A stretch of 64,000 bases of DNA from Leucocoprinus leucothites (lineage: Eukaryota; Basidiomycota; Agaricomycetes; Agaricales; Agaricaceae): the NCBI GenBank assembly GCA_013368445.1, contig JAACJO010000011.1:682001-746000 (forward strand), in the 5' to 3' direction. The first letter of the stretch is position 1, and each line of letters begins with the position of its first letter. The position numbers and the translations under genes were made by a program. Under the pieces are notes generated by a model, which was not told the DNA's origin, made no database searches, and saw only the letters and a program-made list of their open reading frames with translations. Positions 1 to 11,106 of this stretch are shown here, piece by piece.

Positions 1-54
1 TGGGTTATGGAATTGGAACGATGCAAGACGATAAATGAGGTTGACGCGACGCAC

Positions 55-169
55 CAATGGTCTGCTGTTTCTTGATATCGTCAACTGTGGGATTTCTGCC
101 GTTCGTTTCTCTGAAGCTACGTTCCCAAGCCTTGACTTCAGCACGGACACTGGCTAAGTCAGAGGACAT
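55..169 (-). CDS. SLD2: DNA replication regulator Sld2/Drc1, N-terminal exon (partial)
   Basis: Only the first coding exon is in the window; the gene runs off the left edge. The reverse strand opens with ATG at 169 and reads MSSDLASVRAEVKAWERSF, then a segment resembling RNPTVDDIKKQ. This is the characteristic Sld2/Drc1 N-terminus, a short helical block followed by an x-P-T-x-x-D-I-K motif. A GT donor at 54/53 ends the exon directly after the codons for T-I. Sld2 is the CDK-phosphorylated initiation factor that, with Sld3, bridges to Dpb11 during replication origin firing in the nucleus. It lies head to head with the unknown gene at 373, separated by about 200 bases. Identification rests on about 38 residues, so it is probable but not certain. 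Confidence 0.72.
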
Positions 170-372
170 ATCGGTAAACAGAACGACCGATCATTCAACT
201 GGCAGGACTCGCGTATTGCATGGCACATGAGAGAGAAGTTGAGTCACGGGACCAAGCCGCGTCCACAAGCACAAACAAGTGTCCCTAGTTCGACTTGGTC
301 CTCGGTTCGAATCCTAACTCTCATTCGAACAGGACGACGACGAATTTACCGACTTTTCACGACGCAAGACGA
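170..372. promoter_or_regulatory. Short bidirectional promoter region
   Basis: About 200 bases separate the divergent ATGs of the SLD2-like gene (169, minus) and the Ser/Pro-rich gene (373, plus). The stretch must hold both promoters and both 5' leaders. No clear TATA box is visible. Confidence 0.45.
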
Positions 373-3015
373 ATGGCTGCGAACCGTCCAAGACCGAGCC
401 TTATCAACCTCTTTGACCCCCTTGTCAATTCATCTACTAATAGCGAAATACCCTCGACTCCTCAGCGCCATGATGTTATAGACGCGGACAAGGAGAACGT
501 CAACACCAATAGCCCATTCAATAACCTCACCATGACCATGTTTGTTAACAAGATATCGAAGCCATCCTCACATCCACAACCAATGCCATTGCGACGCCGA
601 CTAGTTGACATCGGAGACATGACACTCGAGGATGCGTCTCGTCCAGATGCATTACTGGACGAGTCGCTAGAGGAGGAGTTCAGTGCCAGCTTTGAGCAAT
701 CTCCAGAAGAAGACGAGAATGCCACACTAACATTCAAGGATATGGTCAAGGCCGCGACGCCGCTCAGGAAGCTGAACACCGTCATGGAATTATCCACGCA
801 TGGCCCGTCACCCATGCCCAGGATACCGCTTGCAGACCTTGTTTTGGCACAGGCTACGTCCACCCCTCTCCCAGAGGGGGACAATGAATTGCTCGTACTA
901 GGGGAACCCTCAGAGAAGCCTATTACGGAAGATAGCGCTTTAGAGCAAGTTCTCTCGAATGAGCTTAAGCTACAGGAGGCCGCTAAGCCCGGGCTGGCGG
1001 TAGGACTCTCTGCCGCTCCCGAGAGTATTCCTCTCCCACTTTCCCCCACTATGGCCACCTCAGAACTTGCCCTTTCTGCCTCTCTCATTACTGAGTGCGA
1101 CCAAGCCGCCTCGGTAAATGCTAAGGTACCCCTAGATACCCTCACGAACATTGACACGACCACCACTCCACTCTCGATTGATGATGCCAACAAAGACGGT
1201 ACCGGCAAAAATGACAGTGAAAAACATGATGCCCACCTCTCCAGCGCAGAAGAGTGCATTCCGTCTAAACCCAATACCAGCTCGCAATCACTCAAATTTG
1301 ATACCTCCACCAATGACCTCTCTCCTGCCGCTAACATCTCCGACTCATCTGAGTCCTCTGACGCCTCTTCAGCCGACACGTCTATCCCTCTTGTCATATC
1401 GCAATCCTCTCCTCCCTCTTCACCCATATCTCCACCCCTTGAACCTGAATCCAAGTCGGAGGCCACCGATACCGTATCTCCTCTACCTCTAGCCACGTTG
1501 CGACCTAGACTTCCAACTATGGCACCTGATAATCGTGTATCGGTCGACCTACATGCATCGTTCCAGCTGCACATGCAGTCTGAAGAAATGTCGTTTGATT
1601 TACTGAGCGACAAAGTGTCATTTCTCAGTGCCCAAGGTGGTATGGAGTCTTTTTTGACCACGAATGAGGATGACCCCAGTTTTGACTTGGAGACGGAGAG
1701 AATCAATATGGAAAAGGCGCTAAAGAAGTATGCTGAGGCTAAGGAACAACAAGTGGACAAAGTTCCTTTAACCAAGGATGGTACGGTTGCGATTTACAGA
1801 TTTGCAATATTTTCCTCGCTTACAGCCGGTTCTAGATACTTCTTCGAGTTCTAGTTCATCAGATCCGGTCACCCTAGTTGACGGTGAGTGTTGGAACAAC
1901 TCAATTTCATCTGTGATTTCTCACCTGCATTAAAGTGTCCAACGTTCCATCGACACCATCTCACTCGAACAGTGGTACCCAACGAGTGGCTGGTATGTAC
2001 TTGACTGTCCGACGATGCTTCATTTGGTTAACTCTCGGCCATAAGGTGCCGATCTTAAAACCACCCGAAAACGCCTAAGCATTCCGGTTGCGGTTTCTTC
2101 TCCCCGTCTTATTGATGTCTCGCCTATAAACACAAGCCAATTGAGTAAGTGGTCCAAGTCATCGATACCCTGTCGATCAGGTCATTTAGTCTCTTCTTAG
2201 CAAGGTCAACTTCACTATCCTCGTCGCCTGGATCAGGTTTGCCAGTCAGGACCTCTCCTCAGCGGTCCCCCGTTGCCTCTTCAGGTTCCGTCTTCGCACC
2301 ACCCCCACCCCTGCAGGCCCGAAGGAAATCGATCCATCTCGTTACGCCGAAGAGTGTCAGAGAGAGTGCCGTACCAGAAATGCCTGTTGCCGCTCCCGTC
2401 CTCAAAATAGTAAAGAGGTCAAGACCTAACGGACACGGCAGGACTGAATCGACCTCAGCTATGACTGGAAACATCGCTAAAACCGAACGGAAGAGTAGCC
2501 TGGAGTTGGGTACCGGCTTGAAAGAGCTTGGCATGTCCACCGTAGGACTACTGAAAACTAGGAAGCCAATTCAGGTACAGGAAACGCCCCAAAAAGCTGT
2601 AGTTGAACCGGCGCTATCTACCGCTTCTCAACAAAGGGCGAGACCCAGGTCAATGGGGCCTCCTCGCTCATCATTCTCACTAGCACAGTCAAGTGTGCTA
2701 GGCCCACGACGTGTCCCGGCCGGCGATGGATCACAGCCTAAGTCAACTGTCTCGAAGATTACAATGCCTTCCCCTGCTTCTGGGGGTCCAAGGAGGGTTT
2801 TGGTGCCCTCTAGTTCGAGCCTAACGAGATCTCAACCTCGTACTTCCGTCGGGATAACTAGTACTCCGAAGGTACCCTCTCAGGCGAGCACGACAGCCTC
2901 TACTACCTCCTCAGCGCTGCCCACGCCCTCTTCTCGCCCTTCTCTGACTTCGCGCTTACCCGCACCAAGGAGTTTAAAGGCAGGAGGCCTGTCGACTCTC
3001 CGACGGGCCACCTGA
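373..3015 (+). CDS. Ser/Pro/Thr-rich protein of unknown function (5 exons)
   Basis: I do not recognise a family. Five exons (373-1780, 1836-1883, 1936-1992, 2046-2144, 2201-3015) join in frame to about 808 residues. Start is the first in-frame ATG (MAANRPRPSLINLFDPL). The first donor must pair with the acceptor at 1835. An earlier AG at 1825 would leave a stop, whereas the chosen join continues as a serine run (DDTSSSSSSDP). The protein looks mostly disordered: an acidic N-terminal third, a central Ser/Thr/Pro stretch with many S-P and T-P sites, one short helical block around residues 440-470 (EERINMEKALKKYAEAKEQQ-like), and a basic Ser/Arg/Pro C-terminus ending in LSTLRRAT. Many S/T-P sites plus a basic tail are compatible with a CDK-regulated nuclear or microtubule-associated protein, but that is inference. 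Confidence 0.7.
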
Positions 3016-3563
3016 AGACAGATATATACATTTTGGGGCGATCCCGATTCTCTACTGATTCACCTCTTCGCATTATTTCCTGGACGAGATTCTTGAACAC
3101 GTACATATACATATGAGCCTTGAAACTTGATTAAGGATGCAATCGCCTTAGGGCACATGATGATCGATGACTTTTATACTATTTTACTTACGGACCATAC
3201 ATAGTTGGTTTTGTTTTTCGGTACAACCGCGACGCGTCCCACCACGCGCCGGAAATGATCGATGGAAATTGAACAGAACATCACATTTAGTAATTAAGGA
3301 CATAAATTGTCTCTGAAGATCGGAAGTTCCGTCGGTGTGAAAGTGGTTAGCGATGTTCGGTGATCATAGAGTCCATTGATTTGGGAACTTTCCCCTGTTC
3401 TTGTTGAGACCCTCTTTTCGAGGCAGGTGTGCTCGTAGACGTCATTTTCTGGACCGGAATCGCCGCGCGATAGACCCTTTCCTCAAATTTCCGTGGTTCA
3501 TAAACGCGGGATGCAAGCACGGTGAGTCTTTTGTCTTTTCTGTTCTGTCGTTCTCCGACCGAT

Positions 3564-6500
3564 ATGCCTCAGCAGAAAGGATCTTGGACCTATACGACGC
3601 GGTACCACTTACAGGGCGATGCGGGGCTATTTTTCCCCATTAGTGGACCATCAAACGTGACGTCTGTCTGCCTCTGGATTGGCAGTCATAGTGATGGGGC
3701 CAAAGGGAAAGTAAAGCCAGGTGGAAAGGCCACAGCCTTGTCCTCTCATTGTATCGTCTCCCAGCCGACTCAGGACCCCCGGTTCATGCAAGTCTCTTTA
3801 CAACCCAACCCCGAACAAGCACCTCGCAAACTGGCGAAAATTACGAACAATAAACTGCATGACGACCCAGCATTCTCGACTGACCCCCTCACTAACCCTC
3901 TCTTCGCCTCTCACATTCCCCCAGCCTGGGACTCTCCCCCCGCCCCTGGCCATCCCAGTCTCCAGAAGCAGCGGCGGGCTGTAGACGGTGGAGAAATTTA
4001 CCCGCCACAACCACCTAATACGCCCGCGGTCCCAGACCCCGAAGTGGCAGTAGTTGATAACAGAAGCCAGTCACACTCGCCTGAATCTACAGCATCATCT
4101 AATCCTGCGACAATCAGTAGCAGAGATAGCCCTCCTTTCACAGGTTCGCCATTGTCATCACCTCCTTCCCTCCCTTCATCTGCTGTTCTGCTTCCATCAT
4201 TATCTTCGTCATCGGGTTCCACCAACGACCCTTCTTTACCTGAGCCACACGTGCACCCAAAAGGCGAGAGTAATAGTATGCCGCATCATGTCCACCAGCA
4301 AGCCTCTTCGACACAACGTCCGCAGCAAGTCCCTCAATCCAAACCAGAAACCAAGAAACGACAAGGCTTCTTTTCTCGTCTTTTAGGCCCTCCCTCTGGC
4401 ACGGAGTCCTCTGACAGTAGTGCTAGCTCGTCTTCGAAGCCCTCCACCAGCAAGCTCAAGCACCCCGACACTATGTTGCGTACACAACGCCCTCAACACC
4501 CTCACCCTCATCACGACATGCGTTCGCGACCCGCCCCTGCTCCTAACCCTACTTCTGTTCCCCATCATCATCCCTCACATTCTGCGCCCGAGGTATATCG
4601 GTCGGAAAGACCCTCCATACCTCAGCGTGTGAAGACTGTCGGCACTAGTGCTGACACTGGTAGGCCTCCGGTTGTACCTGCTGTTGCTGCTGCCGCTGCC
4701 GCAGGTCGTGCAGCTGATGAACGAGGGCTTCGACCAGATCTGGATAGGATTGACGAGCTTGATGAGACTAACCCTTTCGGGCTGGCAGTACATCATAGAG
4801 GGCCATACGAAGCTATTTCAAGGATAGTCCAGAAGGGGGCAGGGACAGAGCGAGACAGGCGGCCTCTTCAAATTCAGGTTCGTTGAGCCTATCGCCCATC
4901 CCAATGTCGCTAATCGAGCTTGTATTAGGCTACTGGTGGCCGAAATCTTGTCATGTCTGGTGATGTATGTATTCAATCAATCGGTCTTGGTCTTTGATGT
5001 TCAATTGTGCATTATCCTAGGTATATAGGAACGCCCAGATAATGGCGTTGCAAATGTCTCTTAATTTGAGGCCAGGCCAAATTCTCCCTCGAGAAGGAGG
5101 CTCATATCCTGAGCCGACTCAGCCATATCCCCATCCCTATCCCCATCCCTACCCCCAGTCGCAACCTGAACCTTATCCCAGTATGCATCATGCCCAGCCT
5201 CAGCCCAAACGCGAATCTAGCAGGCATCATAATCACCATACTCGTCACGCTCACCCCGAACCTAGTCCACCAATTCCCGAATACAGAAGCCCGTTGGATC
5301 ATCCAGCCTACACACAAAAGGTTCCTTCTGTCTTGCGTACGGACGGCTCTCTCCGCAATTTCCCAATGATGGCGAGCGCCTCTTCCTTAACCGAATCACC
5401 TCCCACACGGCAGAGAACACCGTCCCCTATCGCCACAGCCAACAACTCTAATGCGGATGGTGATGCTGGCTTAGCGATTGGTATGGCTCTGATGGGTACT
5501 GGCCACAACCTCTCACATGTGACTTCGGACGCTGCGACCGCTGTTGGGACAGAATCCGAGCAAAGTTCTCCTGTTCCGATTAAAATCGTATTGCGTGAAC
5601 CGACAGAGGTTGATGAACCCAACCCACCGCCGTATGCACCAGATCCTCCCCAATCCTCAATTTTGCAGATGGAATCTCTTATTCGCCACGAATCGCGGTC
5701 GCAGGAGCCCACATTAGCTGAGGGCAGTCACATGGGAAAGCTTTGGAATACTCCTTCAGACATGCCTCAGCCTCAGCCTTTTGCCGGTCAAGTGTCTTCT
5801 CCGCAGTTTGTTCCTGTCCCTACGCCTGCTCCCACTGCTTCGACGTCACGACACGCTTCTTGGCACCCTCAGCCTGCCCAAGCTTTCCTGTCCCAGTCAT
5901 ACGTGGGACCTAGGCAGCATGACATCCACCATCTTCAGCTGACACCATCTCAACAGTTAGCTGCCAATCCTAGCCTTAGCCGATCCTCCACATATCATCC
6001 AGGTTTCTCAGGTCCTTCAACAGACCGTCAAACGCTCGCTGCCTCTCTCAAATCTGATGGCAGATCGCAAGCGTATTCGAGCTCGGCTAGCTTACGCGAT
6101 CGAGAATCCGATACTAGGAGCGTTCAACAGTCCATCATGACAACTTCTAATACCTCAAATCGATCCTACGGTGAAAATCCCCGAAGAAACCGATATCTTC
6201 CGAAACGCCTTGTCATGCCTGCCCCTCTTCAACCCACGATGCAAAATCAGGCGATGCCAATGACTCATCAAGTTCGCTTTGAGCCTCAGGCGAATGTCAT
6301 TTATGCTCCTCCACAAGTCCCTTCTCCGCCTAAAGGTTTTGCTAAGCGCTCTTCAACCTTCACACCTCAGCCACCTCGAGCACAAGAGATACCTATAACG
6401 CATTCAAATGGCAAGCTTCGCAAGCGGTCGAGCTTGTTTGGGGGAATGGAGTCATCAAAGCAGCCACCCCAGCCTCCCGTCGCTGCTGTTTCCTTCTCAG

Positions 6501-6577
6501 CAAATATTGTGTCGGCTGACAAGCATGCTCGCGGTGTCGAGAAACCACATAAAAAGGTTTTGAGCAAGAGAAAATGA
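3564..6577 (+). CDS. Low-complexity Pro/Ser/His-rich protein with a conserved DELD..HHxGPYEA block
   Basis: Three exons (3564-4877, 4929-4964, 5021-6577) join in frame to about 968 residues. The 36-base middle exon encodes ATGGRNLVMSGD and is bounded by good GT/AG sites. Most of the protein is disordered: Ser/Pro-rich N-terminal half, a tandem P-H-P-Y repeat near the start of exon 3, poly-Ala, and a basic KPHKKVLSKRK-like tail. One ordered-looking segment around residues 385-460 contains LDRIDELDETNPFG followed by HHRGPYEAI, then a stretch running across both introns (NAQIMALQMSLNLRPGQ). That D-x-I-D-x-L-D plus H-H-x-G-P-Y-x-A pattern recalls the conserved block of fungal Pal1-type morphology proteins. 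I treat this only as a resemblance. Start is the first ATG after a probable 5'-UTR intron (GTGAGT at 3521). Confidence 0.65.
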
Positions 6578-8356
6578 TATGTCAATGCCTTTTCGCTGTC
6601 TGTCTTTCATCATTCACTTTCAGTATTCCATTTTTTAATATGTCATGATGATATTCATCCGGCCACGACCTTCTTCATGGATCTTTTTTTGCAATCACAA
6701 TGCTTATTGCTGTAATATTCCATATGGATGTTCTTTCCGTTTACTTTTCATTATATTCAATTTTGTTCGTCACAAAAGGCTACCTTATCCCGCTTTCCAC
6801 GGACTGGACTGGACACCTTCACTTCATCGGACTAATCGCTCTTCTTTTTTTCTCCTTTGCACGAAGGCCATTATCGTTGATTTACTCCTTGCCACAGTTT
6901 GTACTCGACTGTACCAACACTTTATTTTGCGCTAGCTCTCTGGGTCATGCACTATGTATAGTAAAGGCTATTGTAAATTAATAGTGAAACCAAAGTACTT
7001 ATAGACAATATAGAAACGAGATGGGTTTTTTGCTTTCGGGCCGTTCAGCGAATGTGACAGAAGTCTGATCGCGCACATTGTTCAATGTCGTTGGGAGCAC
7101 TGAGCATTCCTTACTCGGACAATGTTTTCGGGGTTCTCGCTAGACTTGTTCATGTCTGACGATACGATTGGTGATAAAGCAATGAACCCCACCCCGAGCT
7201 CTTCCGATGCCACAACATAAACAGGAGCAGGGAGAAAGAACTTGGGTAGGGTCCTCCAACAGTGCTCTCTCGGACGGCGCTGGACAACAGCCCATTAGCG
7301 TGTCGTAAAGTTGGCATCTCCGGGGTCTTTACCTCCATGCTTCCAGGACAAGGCAGGACCCCAAGGTGAGAATCGAGCACTCGATGTACCGATTTACGTT
7401 TTGGGGTCTTACGGCATAGGAAACTGGGCAAGACCCCGAAGTGAGAGTCCGGACCGACCAATCCATATGCCACCACCATGGATTACTGTACTTATCAGCA
7501 CGCCTCAATCCACAGTCCTCAAGGAGGCCAAGCTTAATTTTGAATGGCTCGATCCGGCTGTCTATCGAGTGTGTATTATTCACCTCGCCTCAGGCCGCAA
7601 CATGCTCGCAAACCTCGACTCAACCCTTATTCACCACTACTGCCACTAAGTAGATCGCCATCATTCAAGTGCTCTTCAAGCCCAACTACCTAGTTATCTA
7701 AGAAATTGCAGCTCCGCACCAAGATCCCACGGAAATTAATGCCCAATAAATGCTAAGATGGTTACAAGCGTGCCAATCACTCGAAGCACGGGAGCCCATA
7801 CGGTACAAGTTCTATCAACGGCCTAGTCTCAGACGGCAATCTGGCACCAGCCAATTTGAGAACGTTTATCGGCGATGAATTGAATTACCGTGTCAACCTT
7901 GCATAAGCATCTTAGTTCAAGTGATCATCACTATCGCTGGCGTGCATGTTGTACATTGTCAAAGTGGTGCAGAGAGGATATTTTCCATTATCAAACGGCA
8001 GCGAGAGGCGCAACGCACATGGTTCAAACGGTATTCGTTACCATTGAACGTGTGCCGCAAGATGAAGCACATGCGTCGAGAATTGTTCAAAGGTATATTG
8101 TACCTTGTGAGTCGTGATACACGCGGTGATCAGCGCTAGGAAGAAGCCCTCATTGGGTAGAATCTCTACATTCGTGGGGCAAGACAGGCGTTATCGCTGA
8201 TTTATTCACCTTGGTGAAAGAGAGAGCAGGAATCCAGGGTCAAGCATGATTTACCTCGACAATTTATAAGTGCGAGCAAAAATACATTCTCTTCTTTACC
8301 TACTCGGTAAACCTAACTCCCAGACTCGATAACCTCAGTCTACGTATTCATACAAC
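6578..8356. other. Gene-poor stretch with a duplicated hairpin-like repeat
   Basis: About 1.8 kb without a supportable gene. The first part is T-rich (3' UTR of the preceding gene). Open frames here are short, use no family-like residues and have no consistent splice partners. At 7322-7461 two imperfect copies of a ggggtctt...aagacccc unit occur in tandem (described in the findings). The last 100 bases are the promoter of the first RNase gene. Confidence 0.5.
8261..8270 (+). promoter_or_regulatory. TATA-like element of first RNase gene
   Basis: The sequence aatttataag lies about 90 bases upstream of the RNase ATG at 8357. It is the only TATA-like match close to this start. Confidence 0.3.
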
Positions 8357-8988
<632 letters not shown>

Positions 8989-9189
8989 ATCCTGGATAGG
9001 AAGGAATAGTCGCACTGTGATTTTGACAATCATAACCTGAATAAGAAAAGTTGTGGTGATCTGGGAAAAGAATAAAGAAGAGAACGAACACGGCATTAGG
9101 AGCTTAATGGAAGGGCGTCTGTCTGCGAGGAGCACATGCAAATGCTTATTCTGGTTGTCGAACTAAGAGCCGAGCGGCTTCCTGGGAGG

Positions 9190-9197
9190 TATAAGTA
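9190..9197 (+). promoter_or_regulatory. TATA-like element of second RNase gene
   Basis: tataagta lies about 45 bases upstream of the ATG at 9241, a better-spaced TATA than that of copy 1. Confidence 0.35.
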
Positions 9198-9240
9198 GAG
9201 AGTGTGTAGGTTGATGATCTATACCAGCAGTGGACCTAAA

Positions 9241-9864
9241 ATGCGCGGCTATTTAACTCCTCTCCTGGTTTCTATCGCGATGCTCGTGTCCCAGGCACGA
9301 GGGCTTGCTATCGAGGAACGACAGACGTCTGGCTGCAGTTGCGCTGGTTAGTCAGAGATATTGATAATTCAAGAGGACATTAGGGGGACTGACATTAACT
9401 CCACAACAGGGAGATCGTATTCAGCGACAGCCCTCAGAAATGGCATTAACAAGGCCGTGTCTGGAGGAGCCGGGTGAGTCCTACAACAATAGTTGGTTGA
9501 TTCGTCATGAAAGCAGCTCACCTGAACGTCTGCAGTGATTATCCTCACGAATACCACAACTTTGAGGTATGTAGAAGCATATCCTTCGCCAGGGATCTTG
9601 TCATAACCATCCTTCATATACAGGGGTTTTCCTTTACAACCTGCGCAGGCACTTTCTTCGAGTACCCCATCTTGACCAGTGGTGTATACAACGGTGGATC
9701 TCCCGGAGCTGACCGGGTCATCTACGACAACAGTGACCGATTCTGCGGTACGCCGACAAGAGTCTCTCGTTTCCTAAATTTTCCGTGCTTATTTAATGGT
9801 AGCCTGTCTCACCCATACTGGTGCACCGACCACGAACGGATTTGTGCGCTGCAGTGGTTCATGA
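9241..9864 (+). CDS. Secreted guanyl-specific ribonuclease (RNase T1/N1 family), copy 2
   Basis: Exons 9241-9346, 9410-9473, 9536-9566, 9624-9747 and 9803-9864 give 128 residues. The first four exons have exactly the same lengths (106, 64, 31, 124) as those of the upstream copy, so the pair arose by tandem duplication. A signal peptide ([19 protein letters not shown]) is followed by a short propeptide-like IEERQ and the mature enzyme: [52 protein letters not shown]. All four T1-family catalytic positions (His, Glu, Arg, His) are present. Differences from copy 1 cluster in the propeptide, the helix after RSYSA and the C-terminus, so substrate handling could differ while chemistry is shared. 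An intact, probably active secreted enzyme. Confidence 0.93.
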
Positions 9865-11106
9865 GAAGAGACGGTATCATCCTTATGGTCCGAGAGTAAC
9901 TCGCTAGATCAGATTTGTAGAGAACGTTGAAATGCGACCATAGCCTCAAATCATAATGCCAGTAAGATTAGCATGGGATTCAGCATCAGTCGCCAGGTCC
10001 TCAGAGCGTTAGACGAAGTAGACTGCCGAACGTGATCAAATGGACGACAAACATTTGGAGCATGACGACAATGCTTTATATATAAGAAGTAACGGAATAG
10101 CATCGGGTGGAATTGCAGGTAAGATGAGGCTCAGGTAGGACGTTTTGAGAGTTGGTAGCCCTGGTATAGCGGTGTCGGAGTTTGTGATTTATGCGGTTGG
10201 TCACGCGTTCGAGCAACAGTGGGTTTCTAATTTTAAATCCTGCCATCGAGTCTAGCGGCCTGGCTTGTCGCCTCAGTGGCCTCACGCGGCTTCCTGAGTT
10301 CCGAGAACAATGTTCGTGCTCTTTCGCCTACCGCAAGCCCAAATCCGAATCAGCGACTTTCTCTTCGTCCAAGGCTTCTATCTATTGGTCCTATGTGATT
10401 CTTGAGAAAGATCAAGCAGAGGCTAGAGATAGATGCCTATAGTATGTGAACATCTCGCCTATCCGGAGCTCAACAATCACCTGTCTCTCCCGCTGACCCA
10501 TCCGGCGCTTGAATTGCAGTGCTAACAAGTAGTGCCGCATGGCTCGCCAGACTCCAAAACCTCATAAATGTATCATGGCTCCATATTCATCCCTGAATAA
10601 ACTCCTTCACCTATCGGCGTTCAACGTTCAACCCTGGTCAGCACACAAGGAATCGGGTGGATAAGCCCGCTATCTCCTGAGCTGATCAGCAACCTGATCC
10701 CACTTCTTTTCGTCCCTTAGGAGGTTGGTTATTCAGCTATTTCAAAAGGTCGAATTCGGTCTGTCTTATCTCCTGTTAGAAGACTTTTCGACCAGATCCT
10801 CTCTCTTCAGTGCAGTGCTATCTTTAGAACGTGTACACGAATATGCCTTGACTCCAATTCCGATGCCTTTTAAGGTCCTCTACTATCCAACTCTAATTCC
10901 ACCGGAACCAATTTCATTGGATAGCATGCTTGACATATGCGTCTGGAGTGAGCAGTCCCGTCACACGACTAAACGCAGGAACGACCACCCGATAAGGAGA
11001 GAATGAGAATGGTATAAGAACTCAAGAGTGGTTTGTCATTCCTGTGAGCGTCTTCTGGCAGCTTCATTCTGTGTTTTCTCGTGCACCTCCTGGCGGCTTC
11101 ACGGTA
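9865..11106. other. Intergenic region, promoter of the MFS transporter in its right part
   Basis: About 1.2 kb without a gene I can support. Short open frames show no family pattern. A gttcgag motif near 10,207 is not part of a foldable tRNA. GATA-type sites occur in the final 450 bases. Confidence 0.5.
10660..10996. promoter_or_regulatory. Three GATAAG sites upstream of the MFS transporter
   Basis: GATAAG occurs at 10660-10665 and 10991-10996, and its complement CTTATC at 10765-10770, about 450, 340 and 115 bases before the ATG at 11107. Such sites bind the GATA factors (AreA/Nit2 type) that switch on nitrogen-source transporters in fungi. The link to this gene is inference from position. 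Confidence 0.35.

Noticed and set aside
280..330. A ggttcgaatcc match to the tRNA B box
   Set aside because: The flanking bases do not form the 5-bp T stem beyond two pairs, and no acceptor or anticodon arm can be drawn around it.
462..1775. A 437-codon open frame on the reverse strand
   Set aside because: It lies antisense to the first exon of the Ser/Pro-rich gene, whose five exons join in frame. The reverse reading is a Ser-rich mirror of that low-complexity sequence with no splice continuity.
10150..10250. tRNA-like segments (tagccctggtatagcgg and gcgttcgagcaac)
   Set aside because: A and B boxes are imperfect, and no complementary acceptor stem was found at the right distances.
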